From Delta-02 sp964513565 (lineage in GTDB: Bacteria; Desulfobacterota; Syntrophorhabdia; Syntrophorhabdales; Syntrophorhabdaceae): a DNA stretch of 64,000 nt. The DNA lies in assembly GCA_964513565.1 (NCBI GenBank), contig CAZENE010000018.1, forward strand, positions 4,759 to 68,758, written 5' to 3'. Within the stretch, counting starts at the first letter, position 1; every line of letters starts with the position of its first letter. A program made the translations under genes and the position numbers. The notes under the pieces are model-generated. The model did no database searches. It worked only from the letters and a program-made list of their open reading frames with translations, and was not told the origin of the DNA. This document shows positions 1-9,549 of this stretch, one piece after another.

Positions 1-76
1 GGATTTCGACGCCTCCAAGGACAAGTTTTCGTCCGTCCACCAGCCGATGAATGTCGAACCCGATCCCAACCCTCAT
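1..76 (-). CDS. ispF: 2-C-methyl-D-erythritol 2,4-cyclodiphosphate synthase, N-terminal fragment
   Basis: The first 25 codons of a gene running off the left edge. The peptide starts MRVGIGFDIHRL, the IspF signature in which Asp8 and His10 bind the catalytic metal. IspF cyclises CDP-methylerythritol 2-phosphate in the non-mevalonate isoprenoid pathway. The start ATG overlaps the ispD stop by 4 bp (ATGA), and AAGGAGAG lies just upstream within ispD, so translation is probably coupled. Only the N-terminus is visible; the identification rests on the motif plus its position next to ispD. Confidence 0.9.
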   Translation of the reverse strand, partial: MRVGIGFDIHRLVDGRKLVLGGVEI

Positions 77-780
77 ATCTCTCCTTTAAGCTGTGAGAGC
101 AGCCCTCGCGCAATGGTAAGGTCCTCCGGGGTAGTTATTTTCATATTGTACGGAGAGCCCTCGATCACCTTTACCTTTTTGCCAAGGTTTTCGACGAATG
201 TGGCATCATCGTAGCCATAATGCTTCTTTGCCATGCCTTCCCGGTATGCCTTTACTATGACGGGGTACCTGAATGTCTGCGGCGTCTGTATGTGCCACAG
301 TGATTCCCGCTCGAGGGTCTTCACGACAAAACCTTCCTTCGAGATGACCTTGACGGTGTCCTGCATAGGCAACGCCGGTATCACCGCGTCATACATCTCC
401 ATAAGAAATATCCCTTTTTCGATAAACATCGGAGATATGAACGGGCGGACCCCATCATGGATGACCACGATATCGCAGGCATGTTCGATAGCCTCGAGCC
501 CGTTGCGCACCGAATCCTGCCTTAGCTTGCCCCCGATCACAAGCTTCATTATCTTGTTGAACTTGTAGGTTTCGAGGATCTCAGCCTGTATGAGAGGCAG
601 GTCTTTCTGGTTGACCACAAGATAAATACCGTCAATTGCCCTGCAATCCTCGAAGATCTGCAGGGTATGTACAATGATGGGCTTATTCTCGATAAGCAGG
701 AATTGTTTGTTGGTGGCGGTACCCATCCTCTTCCCCGCCCCGCCGGCAAGAATGATAGCAATTGTTCTCATTTTGTTCAC
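73..780 (-). CDS. ispD: 2-C-methyl-D-erythritol 4-phosphate cytidylyltransferase
   Basis: IspD joins CTP and methylerythritol 4-phosphate in the MEP isoprenoid pathway. The 235-aa product has the normal family length. The glycine-rich nucleotide-binding loop AGGAGKRMG lies at residues 12-20, followed by the conserved NKQFL. A central VVIHDGVRPF and a C-terminal PEDLTIA segment also match the family. The GTG start at 780 overlaps the TGA of the upstream PIN/TRAM gene by 4 bp; an ATG three codons in (771) is an equally good start. It sits between the PIN/TRAM gene and ispF in a tightly packed operon led by carD. Confidence 0.95.
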   Translation of the reverse strand: MNKMRTIAIILAGGAGKRMGTATNKQFLLIENKPIIVHTLQIFEDCRAIDGIYLVVNQKDLPLIQAEILETYKFNKIMKLVIGGKLRQDSVRNGLEAIEHACDIVVIHDGVRPFISPMFIEKGIFLMEMYDAVIPALPMQDTVKVISKEGFVVKTLERESLWHIQTPQTFRYPVIVKAYREGMAKKHYGYDDATFVENLGKKVKVIEGSPYNMKITTPEDLTIARGLLSQLKGEI

Positions 781-1820
781 GCCTGTTCTTCTAATTGAAA
801 GTTATCAGGAAAAATAAAATTTTTTTCGGCCTGTTCTTTAAGCACCGAGAAGATCATTCTGCCCGAAGTGGTCTGCAAAACACTGGTCACGACGACATCG
901 ACGGCCTTGCCAAGATATTTCCGGGCATCGTCTACAACCACCATGGTGCCGTCATCGAGATATCCGATCCCCTGTCCCTGCTCTTTACCTTCACGGACCA
1001 CTTTGACATTCATCTGTTCGCCGGGAAGAAGCGCCGGTTTGAGAGACATCGCCAGCTGATTCATGTTAAGCACCTCAATTCCCTGTAATTCTGCTACCTT
1101 GTTGAGGTTATAATCGTTTGTGACAATCTTCCCGCCCAGGCGTTTTGCAAGGGCGATCAGCTTCGTGTCCACGTCCTTCAATTTCGGGAAATCATAATCA
1201 ACAATCTTGACGTGAAGAAAGGTTTGCTTTTGCAGCCTGTGCAGGACGTCGAGTCCCCGGCGCCCCCGTGTTCTCTTGACGGGGTCCTGGTGGTCGGCCA
1301 CATGCTGGATCTCATACAGTACAAACTGGGGGATAACCAACGTTCCTTGGAGAAATCCCGTTTCACTGATGTCGGCGATACGTCCGTCTATGATGGTGCT
1401 TGTGTCGAGAAGCTTTATATCTTTTTCTTCTTCAAGCTTTTCAAACAGCGGGACCTTCGACAGGTCGAGTGTCTTACTTTTCTCTTTTCCCAGAACGAAC
1501 CCGAGATAGCCCATTATGAAATAAACAAGGACATAGATGGGCAATGTTATGGGTATGTCTTTGATAAGCGCGAGAAGGAGGCGCGATATCAAAAGGTTCG
1601 CAACGAAGAGGCTGACCACAACGCCGAAGAGGCTTCCAAGGATGATCTTTAACGGTACGTCTTTAAGCCTTGTTTCGATCTTGAGGATGGCATAACCGAG
1701 GACCAGGCCGCATGTAGCCCCGACCAGCCCCCAGATCCCGCTCGACAAAAGTTCTTTCAGTATGAAATAGCCCGAAAGAGTTGTAACGGTCAGAAGGATT
1801 ATCTGAACAAATATATCCAC
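777..1820 (-). CDS. YacL-like membrane protein with PIN and TRAM domains
   Basis: A 347-aa protein with four hydrophobic helices in residues 1-110, a PIN nuclease domain at about 135-260 and a C-terminal TRAM RNA-binding domain at about 285-347. The PIN motif LLDTSTIIDGR carries acidic residues Asp139 and Asp145, expected to bind metal. The family (YacL of Firmicutes and similar proteins) is presumed to be a membrane-tethered ribonuclease, but substrates are not known from sequence. The gene lies 4 nt after carD and overlaps ispD, an arrangement common in Deltaproteobacteria-type genomes. A valid start ATG is at 1820. Confidence 0.88.
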   Translation of the reverse strand: MDIFVQIILLTVTTLSGYFILKELLSSGIWGLVGATCGLVLGYAILKIETRLKDVPLKIILGSLFGVVVSLFVANLLISRLLLALIKDIPITLPIYVLVYFIMGYLGFVLGKEKSKTLDLSKVPLFEKLEEEKDIKLLDTSTIIDGRIADISETGFLQGTLVIPQFVLYEIQHVADHQDPVKRTRGRRGLDVLHRLQKQTFLHVKIVDYDFPKLKDVDTKLIALAKRLGGKIVTNDYNLNKVAELQGIEVLNMNQLAMSLKPALLPGEQMNVKVVREGKEQGQGIGYLDDGTMVVVDDARKYLGKAVDVVVTSVLQTTSGRMIFSVLKEQAEKNFIFPDNFQLEEQA

Positions 1821-1824
1821 ACAA

Positions 1825-2352
1825 TCAGCCCTTATGGTGATTAGCGGTATTCCCTTTTTGGTTAATGTTGTTGGCGAGGAAGATCTCTTCTATCTCCTGC
1901 TCGATCATTAATTCTTCAGTACCCAGCGACATGGACAATTCTTTGGTTATGAGGTTCCTTGCCATCTCGAACATCTTTTTCTCGCCGAAGGAAAGCTCCT
2001 TCCAATATCGCAGATTGTATAGCTCTTTCAACACGGTTGCAACTTCATAAACAGAACCGCTTTTGATCCTTTCCATGTATTCCTTGTAGCGCCGGTTCCA
2101 AGGCGAATTGTCGTGAACAATGTTCTTATCCTTCAAGATATCGTAAACCTTGCAAACCTCGCAGGCGTCGATAACCGGCCTGAGCCCCGCGTTTTTCGCC
2201 CCGTCGATCGGGATCATGATGGTCATATCCGTATCGAGGATACGAATAATATAGAAAGACTGTTTGGTACCGGAAAATTCTTTTTCTTCAATTGACTCTA
2301 TCCGGCCAACGCCGTGCCCTGGATATACTGCAACTTCTCCTACATCAAACAT
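1825..2352 (-). CDS. carD: CarD/CdnL-family transcriptional regulator
   Basis: A 175-aa protein beginning MFDVGEVAVYPGHGVGRIE, the typical start of the CarD RNA-polymerase-interaction (Tudor-like) domain, followed by a helical C-terminal domain that in characterised members contacts the upstream edge of the promoter bubble. CarD/CdnL proteins stabilise the open complex at housekeeping promoters, so it probably acts on transcription globally. GGAGGAG lies 3-4 nt before the ATG, a strong ribosome binding site. It is the first gene of the minus-strand operon carD-yacL-ispD-ispF. Length and motif match the family well. Confidence 0.93.
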   Translation of the reverse strand: MFDVGEVAVYPGHGVGRIESIEEKEFSGTKQSFYIIRILDTDMTIMIPIDGAKNAGLRPVIDACEVCKVYDILKDKNIVHDNSPWNRRYKEYMERIKSGSVYEVATVLKELYNLRYWKELSFGEKKMFEMARNLITKELSMSLGTEELMIEQEIEEIFLANNINQKGNTANHHKG

Positions 2353-2466
2353 TACTCCTCCGATAAATTTTCATCCTTCTTCGGTCAGGTTGCCATATTG
2401 TAGCATAATTCTGCGCAAAATTAAATAAGTAAGTGTTTTTACGCGATTATCCGTAACAAATTCAAG

Positions 2467-2672
2467 GGTCAACCCCTGTGCCGCAGGAGACCAGCGGTTC
2501 CCCCTCCCTGCAGGTCAACGCTGTTTTGCTGTGCCGGAACGTCTTGGGATCCGTATTGCGGGACGAGGGGGAGGGGATAGATCGCGTGAGCCTCGCCGTA
2601 AGGAATTGTATTTCGCGTGGGGGGTCTTTGCTTCCCCTGGTGCGAAACGCAGCGGGGTCGTTGGCCCAAAAA
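2467..2672. other. Possible structured RNA in the carD-gltX spacer
   Basis: The 385-bp divergent spacer between carD and gltX has no convincing gene. About 205 bp of it can fold as a rod. The left edge GGGTCAACCCC can pair with GGGGTCGTTGGCCC at the right edge (one small bulge), and CCCCTCCC near 2504 pairs exactly with GGGAGGGG near 2570. It ends just before the gltX promoter. No Rfam-type signature (SRP, RNase P, tmRNA) was recognised; a 6S-like rod is possible. The strand is undecided. Confidence 0.25.
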
Positions 2673-2676
2673 TGGA

Positions 2677-2705
2677 TTGATGCCTGCGGGTTTTTCCATT
2701 ATAAT
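2677..2705 (+). promoter_or_regulatory. Promoter of gltX-smc
   Basis: TTGATG at 2677-2682 and a perfect TATAAT at 2700-2705 are separated by 17 bp, giving a predicted start near 2712 and a leader of about 26 nt. The leader includes the gltX ribosome binding site CTGGAGG. Confidence 0.7.
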
Positions 2706-2737
2706 CACTAACAATCTTTAATCTGGAGGCAATCACA

Positions 2738-4141
2738 ATGGTTAGATCAAGGTTCGCGCCCAGTCCGACGGGAAACCTGCACATCGGCGGCGCACGGACC
2801 GCGCTTTTCAATTACCTGTATAGCAAACACCATAAAGGCGCATTCGTCCTCAGGATAGAGGATACCGATATCGAGCGTTCCCGTGACGAGTATGTCAATG
2901 ATATCCTGGGCGGGCTTTCATGGCTCGGGCTTGACTGGGACGAAGGCCCTTTTTACCAGAAGGGCCGTATAGACCTGTACCGGGAATATGCCGAGAAACT
3001 TCTCAAGGAAGGCCTTGCCTATAAATGTTACTGCAGTGCGGAAGTGCTCGAGGAAAAACGGAAGGCTGCGTTGAAGGAAGGGGGAAAGCCGCACTACGAC
3101 CGGACATGCAGGGACCTGCCAGCCGATGACCCGACGAGAGAGGGAAAACCCTATGTTATACGTTTTCGTACTCCGTTGACGGGCGAGGTAACATTTACCG
3201 ATCTTATCCGCGGGAATATCACTTTCAAGTGCGAAGAACTTGACGACCTCATTATCCTGCGCACCGACAATACGCCTACATATAATTTCACGGTCGTGAT
3301 CGATGATGCGCTCATGGGAATAACCCATATCGTGCGGGGCGATGACCATATCAACAACACGCCGCGGCAAATAGTGATCTACGAAGCGCTTAAATTTCCC
3401 GCCCCTCAGTTTGCACACGTGCCGCTCATTCACGGAAAGGACAAGACCCGTCTTTCAAAAAGGCATGGCGCCACAAGCCTCCTCGAATACCGCAATGAAG
3501 GGTTCCTGCCCGAGGCCGTTGTGAATTACCTGGCCCGCCTCGGCTGGGCGCATGGCGACCAGGAGATCTTCTCCCGTCAGGAGCTCATAGAAACATTCGA
3601 CCTCCCCGCTGTCGGGAGGTCCCCGTCCGTCTTTGACATGGACAAGCTGACCTGGCTGAACAGCCATTATCTCAAGACCCTTCCCGAAGACGAAATAGCG
3701 AACCGGCTCCTGCCTTTTCTCGAAAAGCTCGGTATAAAGGCCGAGCACGATACGCGGCTCGCGAGGATCGTCGTCAACCTTCGCGAACGCGCGAAGACCC
3801 TCAAAGAGATGGCGCAAATGTCGGAATATTTCTTCCGTGACGATCATCCGGTCGACGACGCGGCGCGCGCCAAATTTCTCACTCCGGCCACAAACCCAAT
3901 ATTGACGGATTTTGCTGAAGCCCTGCAGAGCATTCCGGCAATGGATAATGAAGAAAGCGTCAAAGCGGCGCTGGAGAATTTAACAAAAAAATATAATCTG
4001 AAACCTGTCGCGGTGATCCAGCCCATCAGGGTGGCACTGTGCGGCAGGACCGTGAGCCCCGGAATCTTCGAGGTTATGGCCATATTGGGGAAAGAAACTA
4101 TTGAAAGGCGTCTCAAAAAAGCGATCGAATCGATTCAATGA
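2738..4141 (+). CDS. gltX: Glutamyl-tRNA synthetase
   Basis: Class I aminoacyl-tRNA synthetase that charges tRNA-Glu. The 467-aa product begins MVRSRFAPSPTGNLHIGGA: the HIGH-type motif HIGG is at residues 15-18 and the KMSKS-type motif appears as RLSKR at 238-242, as is usual for GltX. GGAGG lies 10 nt before the ATG. The last codons overlap the smc start (ATGA at 4138), indicating translational coupling. Whether it is discriminating or also charges tRNA-Gln cannot be told from the sequence. Confidence 0.96.
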   Translation: MVRSRFAPSPTGNLHIGGARTALFNYLYSKHHKGAFVLRIEDTDIERSRDEYVNDILGGLSWLGLDWDEGPFYQKGRIDLYREYAEKLLKEGLAYKCYCSAEVLEEKRKAALKEGGKPHYDRTCRDLPADDPTREGKPYVIRFRTPLTGEVTFTDLIRGNITFKCEELDDLIILRTDNTPTYNFTVVIDDALMGITHIVRGDDHINNTPRQIVIYEALKFPAPQFAHVPLIHGKDKTRLSKRHGATSLLEYRNEGFLPEAVVNYLARLGWAHGDQEIFSRQELIETFDLPAVGRSPSVFDMDKLTWLNSHYLKTLPEDEIANRLLPFLEKLGIKAEHDTRLARIVVNLRERAKTLKEMAQMSEYFFRDDHPVDDAARAKFLTPATNPILTDFAEALQSIPAMDNEESVKAALENLTKKYNLKPVAVIQPIRVALCGRTVSPGIFEVMAILGKETIERRLKKAIESIQ

Positions 4142-7100
4142 AACTTGCCCGACTCGAAATCTTCGGCTTTAAATCATTTCTCAACCGTACTGTCTTCCAA
4201 TTCGGTGAAGGGATAACGTCCATCGTAGGACCCAACGGCTGCGGCAAAAGCAACATAGTCGACGCGATCGTCTGGGTCCTCGGGGAAAGAGGTACGAAAA
4301 GCCTGCGGGTCAAGGATATGGGCGATGTTATATTTCATGGAACGAATGGGAAAAGGCCCGTCAATATAGCCGAGGTGACGCTCGACCTCACCGAGGGCCC
4401 GGCGGAATTTGTCGTAAAACGGCGCATTTACAGGGACGGCACGAACGAGTATTCCCTGAATGGAAAGATAGTGAGGCTGAAGGACATTCAGGATGCCTTC
4501 CTAGGGACGGGCCTCGGGACAAACTCTTACGCGATAATCGAACAGGGGCGCATTGAAGCCCTGATAAATATGAAACCCCCCGAACGGCGGATCGTCATCG
4601 AGGAAGCCAGCGGCATCACCCGTTTTGAAGAGAAAAAGCGGGAAGCCGTCTCCCGGATGACGGAAACGACGGCAAATCTCGATCGGGTGGAGGATGTGTA
4701 CCGCGAGGTGACGGCTTCCTTCGGAAAAGCCGAACTGGAATGGGAGCGATGGAAAGCATACCAGGAACTCGCCGACAGGCTCAGTGAGATCGACAAGCAG
4801 CTTCTTCTTGACGGGCATGCGAAGATCTTGAAACGCATGGCGAAGGTCAGGGAACGCCAGGCCGATCTCGAGGAAGAGATCCTTCAGAAGGAGGCTGAAA
4901 AAGCTACGCTCAAAGAAGAGTTCGATGCCAAAGAAAGTGAGTTCGCACTTACCGACAAGGTCATCCGGCAGCTGGAGATAGACCTCAAAACCAAAGAGAA
5001 GGATATGGAAAACCGCCTTCTCGAAATAGAATATCTCGCTGAAGAGGTAAAGAGGCTCGACGCAAGCTTAAAAGGCATAGCAGGCGAGGAGGCCGCGATC
5101 GCGCAGAAGGTTTCCCGGCAGGAAAACGAGATAACCACCCTTGAGGAAAGGACTACCGCAATAAGCGCCGAGCTTGGGTCCGACAAGGAAAATGAGTCCA
5201 GGATGGGCGATGCCGCACGGTCGCTCAAGGCAAATATAGAACAGCAGGAAAAAAATCTCGAGGACTTACGGACGCACCTTTTCGTTACTATGAGCTCGCT
5301 TACGGAAACGCGGAACAAGATCGCCGAGATCGACCGGCTTGCAAAGGAAAAGCACAAGCGCATGGAACGGCAGGCGGCGGAGCGCCGCGAGCTTGAGGCC
5401 GTGCTTGCCTCGATAGATGAAAAACTTAAAGGCCTCCATGAAAAATTACGGATCGCAGTCGAGGAAAAGGAATCCCTCACCGTCCGCGAATCTTCGGCCC
5501 TCAGCGAACGCGATGCAATGGCCCGGGAGATCGAAAGAACAAGAGGGCTCATTGAGCGCCTTAAAGGGGAAAAACGCGTCAAGGAAGACTTTCTGAAGCA
5601 GCTCGGCGGATATATCGGCTCTTCGCCTGATGCGATCCGGCCCGAAGATAAGCTCGTGAATCTTATCAAGGTCGAGGAATCAAGGATAAAAGCCGTGGAA
5701 CGGTTCTTTCAGGAAGAGCTTGAGTATGAGGTGTTAAAGAGCGATTCCGTGGGATCCATGGTATCACAGGTCCGGGATAGAGAGGGCAACAGGATCTTTT
5801 TCCCGCCAAAGGGAATGTTCAAAAGGTCCGGGAATGATATAGAGGTCAATATATCGTGGATAACCGACATCGAAGAGGCCCTGTCGCGCGTTCATGCCGG
5901 CGAGGAAGGCATATTCATTAATGATGAAGTGTACGTCGATTCCCGCGGCATAATCTTGAGCGGCAAAGGCGCCAAAAAGATCGATGTGCGCCAGTTCAAG
6001 GAAAAATTGAAACTGGAAAAGGAGCTTAAGGCCCTGGCCGCCGAAATCGAACGCCAGTCGAATGTCCTGCAGGGTTTAAAGCCCGGCCTTGACAATGCCG
6101 GTGAGCAATTGAGGTCCGCACGGGCTGAAAGGGAAGCACAGGAAGCAAGGATAAGGACATTCGAAAAAGATCTGCTTCTGACAGAGGCGCAGTTAAAAAA
6201 TGCATCCGACAGGCTCTCAACCCTCGATGCGATGACGGAATCATCGGATGACACATCGCCGGAAATTATCGAGATCTTAAATGGCGAACGCAGCGGGTTT
6301 GAAAGGGAGAAAACTTCAATAGAGGCCCGGATGGCCGACCTGCGCAATGCAATAAGCGGGTTGAAGAAAGATTACGAAGCAGCGCAGTCTCAATGGCACG
6401 CGGTTGCGATCGACATTGAAAGAAAAATGAACATGCTCAAATCGATAAACGAGAATAAAGGCCGTGCCGTCTCGGCTATTCGATCCTTTGACGAACAGTC
6501 ACAAGAGCTCAAAGAAAAGACTGCCGCTACCCAGAGAGAGATCGCGACCCGCACAGAGAAGATGAGGTACCTCGAGCGCTCGTATGAAGAGCTCAAGGCC
6601 GATCTCGAAAAGCATGTCGCGCGGTATGAAGAACTCAAGGTGATGCTCGGGAACCTGCATAGCCAGAAACACGCCATGCAGGAATCAATTGAAAGCCTGG
6701 CAAAGGATGCGGAGCGGGTTCGGGCACGTAAGGAAAATACAGAAAAAGACATTGCCGTTCTCGAGGAAAAACGGGTCACTATCAGGGAGCGCCTGCGCGA
6801 CACATATGGCATCGAGGACCCGGGAGATGCCCCCTTTCAGCTTCCATCCGACATAGAAGATGAGCGCGAGTCACTCACAAAACGTATCGCCGGGATGGGT
6901 GAGATAAACTTCCGCGCGGAAAAGGAATACCTCGAGTTAAAGGAAAGGATTGCCTTTCTTGACAAGCAGAAAGAGGACCTCGTCGCCGCGATGGAATCCT
7001 TAAAGAAAACAATAACGAAGATCGACCAGTTCACAAGAGAACTGTTCTCCGAGACATTTGAAAAGGTCAATACCGCTTTTATCCGGTTCACCGACCTTCT

Positions 7101-7473
7101 TTTCAAGGGCGGAAAAGGCTACCTGGCGCTCAATCACGAACAGGCCGGTGTAGACCTGTTCGTTCAGCCACCCGGGAAAAAGGTAACAAGGATGGAGCTT
7201 CTCTCCGGCGGCGAAAAGGCCTTGATATCACTAGCTTTCCTCCTTGCTCTTATGGACACGAAACCAAGCCCCTTCGCGCTGATGGACGAGATAGACGCCC
7301 CGCTCGACGACGCCAATCTCGCCGGACTTCTCGATATAATTCGGTCCATGGCCTTGAAGACACAGATAATCTTCATTACACACAACCGCATTACTATGGA
7401 GTATTCCGACATGATCTACGGGATTACCATGGAAGAGCAAGGTATCTCAAAGACAGTGTCGGTGCGCCTCTAG
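4138..7473 (+). CDS. smc: Chromosome segregation protein SMC
   Basis: A 1111-aa SMC ATPase that would form a DNA-loop-extruding condensin with ScpA/ScpB. The Walker A motif GPNGCGKS is at residues 31-38. Two long coiled coils flank a hinge at about 475-625, which contains GGYIGS. The signature LLSGGEKAL is near 1021 and Walker B FALMDEIDAP near 1050. It is slightly shorter than the usual 1150-1190 aa, mainly in the coiled coils. The ATG overlaps the gltX stop and the reading frame is intact. No scpA or scpB lies beside it. Confidence 0.95.
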   Translation: MKLARLEIFGFKSFLNRTVFQFGEGITSIVGPNGCGKSNIVDAIVWVLGERGTKSLRVKDMGDVIFHGTNGKRPVNIAEVTLDLTEGPAEFVVKRRIYRDGTNEYSLNGKIVRLKDIQDAFLGTGLGTNSYAIIEQGRIEALINMKPPERRIVIEEASGITRFEEKKREAVSRMTETTANLDRVEDVYREVTASFGKAELEWERWKAYQELADRLSEIDKQLLLDGHAKILKRMAKVRERQADLEEEILQKEAEKATLKEEFDAKESEFALTDKVIRQLEIDLKTKEKDMENRLLEIEYLAEEVKRLDASLKGIAGEEAAIAQKVSRQENEITTLEERTTAISAELGSDKENESRMGDAARSLKANIEQQEKNLEDLRTHLFVTMSSLTETRNKIAEIDRLAKEKHKRMERQAAERRELEAVLASIDEKLKGLHEKLRIAVEEKESLTVRESSALSERDAMAREIERTRGLIERLKGEKRVKEDFLKQLGGYIGSSPDAIRPEDKLVNLIKVEESRIKAVERFFQEELEYEVLKSDSVGSMVSQVRDREGNRIFFPPKGMFKRSGNDIEVNISWITDIEEALSRVHAGEEGIFINDEVYVDSRGIILSGKGAKKIDVRQFKEKLKLEKELKALAAEIERQSNVLQGLKPGLDNAGEQLRSARAEREAQEARIRTFEKDLLLTEAQLKNASDRLSTLDAMTESSDDTSPEIIEILNGERSGFEREKTSIEARMADLRNAISGLKKDYEAAQSQWHAVAIDIERKMNMLKSINENKGRAVSAIRSFDEQSQELKEKTAATQREIATRTEKMRYLERSYEELKADLEKHVARYEELKVMLGNLHSQKHAMQESIESLAKDAERVRARKENTEKDIAVLEEKRVTIRERLRDTYGIEDPGDAPFQLPSDIEDERESLTKRIAGMGEINFRAEKEYLELKERIAFLDKQKEDLVAAMESLKKTITKIDQFTRELFSETFEKVNTAFIRFTDLLFKGGKGYLALNHEQAGVDLFVQPPGKKVTRMELLSGGEKALISLAFLLALMDTKPSPFALMDEIDAPLDDANLAGLLDIIRSMALKTQIIFITHNRITMEYSDMIYGITMEEQGISKTVSVRL

Positions 7474-7597
7474 AAAATTTCACAATGTACACTGTATACA
7501 AATGCTTTTTTGTACAATGTTCCCTCATCTCATTGAAATATTGCATAATTGCTTTACAGGAGTCATTCCGCGCCGATTTGACCACCCGATTTTTTTC

Positions 7598-7625
7598 TTG
7601 ACATTTTTCCTTAGAACACTATGAT
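7598..7625 (+). promoter_or_regulatory. Promoter of the first symporter operon
   Basis: TTGACA (7598-7603) and TATGAT (7620-7625) with a 16-bp spacer. The predicted start near 7632 leaves a leader of about 178 nt before the first codon at 7810. That leader contains short self-complementary stretches (near 7760 and around 7785-7800) but no riboswitch I recognise. Nothing else was seen in the 336-bp gap after smc. Confidence 0.7.
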
Positions 7626-7809
7626 TTATTATTATAAAGGGGAAGCGGGCGTTTGGGAAATCAGGTTCACCACTATACCTATACCGTTGAGGCATTGACG
7701 GTTCCGATTTTTAACAGGTCTTCTTTTAATAAAAATACGTTTGAAAGGAGGTGTAGTTCGCCTTTCGAAAAGGCACATTTCGTTTTTTAAAAACGTAAAG
7801 GGGGTTATT

Positions 7810-7962
7810 ATGCAGCCAACGCAAGCAGTTGTACCGCCTGTCACACTTCCTGACGCATCGGTATTGATGTCGTCCTGGTATGTATGGTGGGTCTTGATCA
7901 TCGGGCTCTTTCTCATGACCTTTATCGGCACCTGGCTCATAACAAGGGGGTGGAAAGAATGA
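7810..7962 (+). CDS. Small membrane protein preceding a Na+/solute symporter
   Basis: A 50-aa protein with one hydrophobic helix (about residues 22-45, rich in Trp, Leu and Ile) and a short basic C-terminus. AAGGGGG precedes the ATG at 7810. An in-frame upstream start at 7741 exists but has the poorer context. Its stop overlaps the ATG of the symporter gene by 4 bp, so the two are translationally coupled. Tiny membrane partners encoded just before SSS-family symporters are known elsewhere (YhdT before PanF, for example), so I infer a symporter subunit or assembly factor. The family was not identified. Confidence 0.75.
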   Translation: MQPTQAVVPPVTLPDASVLMSSWYVWWVLIIGLFLMTFIGTWLITRGWKE

Positions 7963-9530
7963 ATCCGATAACTTACCTAGAATATCAAGCACCCGGTACC
8001 ACAATGGCCATAACCGGGTCCATAGGCGTGGCAATCCTTCTGATGATCTCCATTATACTTGGGTTTTTGAGCAAGAGGACAATCGCAAAGGGATCCTTCG
8101 ATGAATACCTCGTCGGGAAAAGGGATATCGGGCCTGTCGTCACAGGCTGCGCCCTTTCGGCGTCATACCTCTCCGGCTGGGCCTTCGCGGGCAGCACCGG
8201 TGTTGTCTACTCCGTCGGATTCTCCGGCATGTGGTTTGCCGGGATATGGAGTCTGCTCGGCCTTATCCCATGCTGCTGGCTCGCAGCGGTAAAGACCGCG
8301 GCTTTCTCGAAAAAGCTCGGTGCGGCCACGCTGCCCGAGACCATCGGCCGCAGGTTCGAGAGCAAGATGCTCCAGACTGTCGTCGCCCTCTGCATGCTTT
8401 ACTTCCTCTTCATGTACTCCGTCGGGCAGCTCAAGGCCGCAGGCGGTGTGTGGTATGCCACAACAGGCCTTCCCACGGTATGGTGCCTGCTCCTGTCTAT
8501 CTTCATCGCCTGGCTCTACATGGTCCTCGGAGGCTATGTGGGTACCCAGTGGTCGATGGCCTTTCAGGGCGCATTCCTCGGCTTTGTCGGAGCGCTCCTC
8601 GGCATATGGGCCATTATATATGCCGGCGGCTTCTATGAAATATCGGCGAAGCTCTATATGGAGCCAAAGGTTGGCCCGGCCCTCATTAAGCTGATCAGGC
8701 CCGAACTGCCAAAGGTGGGACCGACGCAGCTCTTCTCGAGCTGGGTCGGTATCCTCGCATGCCCGGCCATTTTTTTCACCATGGCCGTCGGGTTCCCTCA
8801 CAACGTGAGCCGGTTCCTCGGCATGGGAACATTGAATAAAAAAGGTTTCTGGACCCTGATCCTTATGGTCTACCTCATCGCCGGTATCCCTATCATGCTC
8901 GACTGCTCGAGCAACGGCCTCGTCGCCAGGATGATCTACGGGCCGAATCTTCTCAAAGTGAAACCCTGGGGCGCTGACCTTGCGGCGCCGATGCTGGCCA
9001 CGGCTGTCGGCGGTATTCCCCTGATGACGCTCTATGTCATGGGACTTTTCGCTGCTGCGCTTTCCACTCTCGCCGGCATGGTGTTCATCATGAGCGCCAA
9101 CATAACGCGCGACGTCATCAAATTGTGGTGGCCCGATGTTTCGGACAAGTCGATGCTCTATCTGGGATATTTCCTTATCGCGGTTTTCCTCTTCCTTCCC
9201 TTTTACTGGACGCTCGTCAACCCGCCGCCTCTTCTCTCCATTTTCATGGGTCTCGCGGCGATGGGCCTTGGCGCCATCTTCGTCTTCGTCACTGTCGTCT
9301 CCTATTACTGGAAGGGAGCCACGAAGTGGGGAGCATTGTGCTGCGTCCTTTATGGCACATTCGGCAGCATTTACGGCGGCTACAAGGTTCTCCTGAAGAA
9401 AGAGCTCGGTATGGGTACCTTTGAATGGGGGCTCATTATCGGTTGCGGCCTCCTTTATTTCATCGTCAGTGCCGTGACAAAGAGGCCGTCGCAGGAACTG
9501 CTCGACAGACTCTTTCCCGCTAAGAATTAG
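7959..9530 (+). CDS. Sodium:solute symporter (SSS family)
   Basis: A 523-aa protein with about 13 membrane helices, of the SSS/PanF-like superfamily. Typical elements are FDEYLVGKRDIGP before the second helix, ASYLSGWAFAGSTG in the first core repeat and TLPETIGRRF in the loop after it. Substrate cannot be assigned; a carboxylate is likely because two acyl-CoA synthetases lie downstream. The start ATG at 7959 overlaps the stop of the 50-aa membrane protein, and an in-frame start at 7884 inside that gene is rejected. A strong terminator follows at 9550. Confidence 0.88.
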   Translation: MNPITYLEYQAPGTTMAITGSIGVAILLMISIILGFLSKRTIAKGSFDEYLVGKRDIGPVVTGCALSASYLSGWAFAGSTGVVYSVGFSGMWFAGIWSLLGLIPCCWLAAVKTAAFSKKLGAATLPETIGRRFESKMLQTVVALCMLYFLFMYSVGQLKAAGGVWYATTGLPTVWCLLLSIFIAWLYMVLGGYVGTQWSMAFQGAFLGFVGALLGIWAIIYAGGFYEISAKLYMEPKVGPALIKLIRPELPKVGPTQLFSSWVGILACPAIFFTMAVGFPHNVSRFLGMGTLNKKGFWTLILMVYLIAGIPIMLDCSSNGLVARMIYGPNLLKVKPWGADLAAPMLATAVGGIPLMTLYVMGLFAAALSTLAGMVFIMSANITRDVIKLWWPDVSDKSMLYLGYFLIAVFLFLPFYWTLVNPPPLLSIFMGLAAMGLGAIFVFVTVVSYYWKGATKWGALCCVLYGTFGSIYGGYKVLLKKELGMGTFEWGLIIGCGLLYFIVSAVTKRPSQELLDRLFPAKN

Positions 9531-9549
9531 CAGGATATTGATCACGAAA

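Noticed and set aside
4884..5669. A 261-codon Ser/Arg-rich frame antisense to smc
   Set aside because: Composition mirrors the coiled-coil codons of smc; no independent signals.
8163..9545. A 460-codon open frame antisense to the first symporter
   Set aside because: Charged, low-complexity translation of the opposite strand of a membrane-protein gene; no ribosome binding site or family features.
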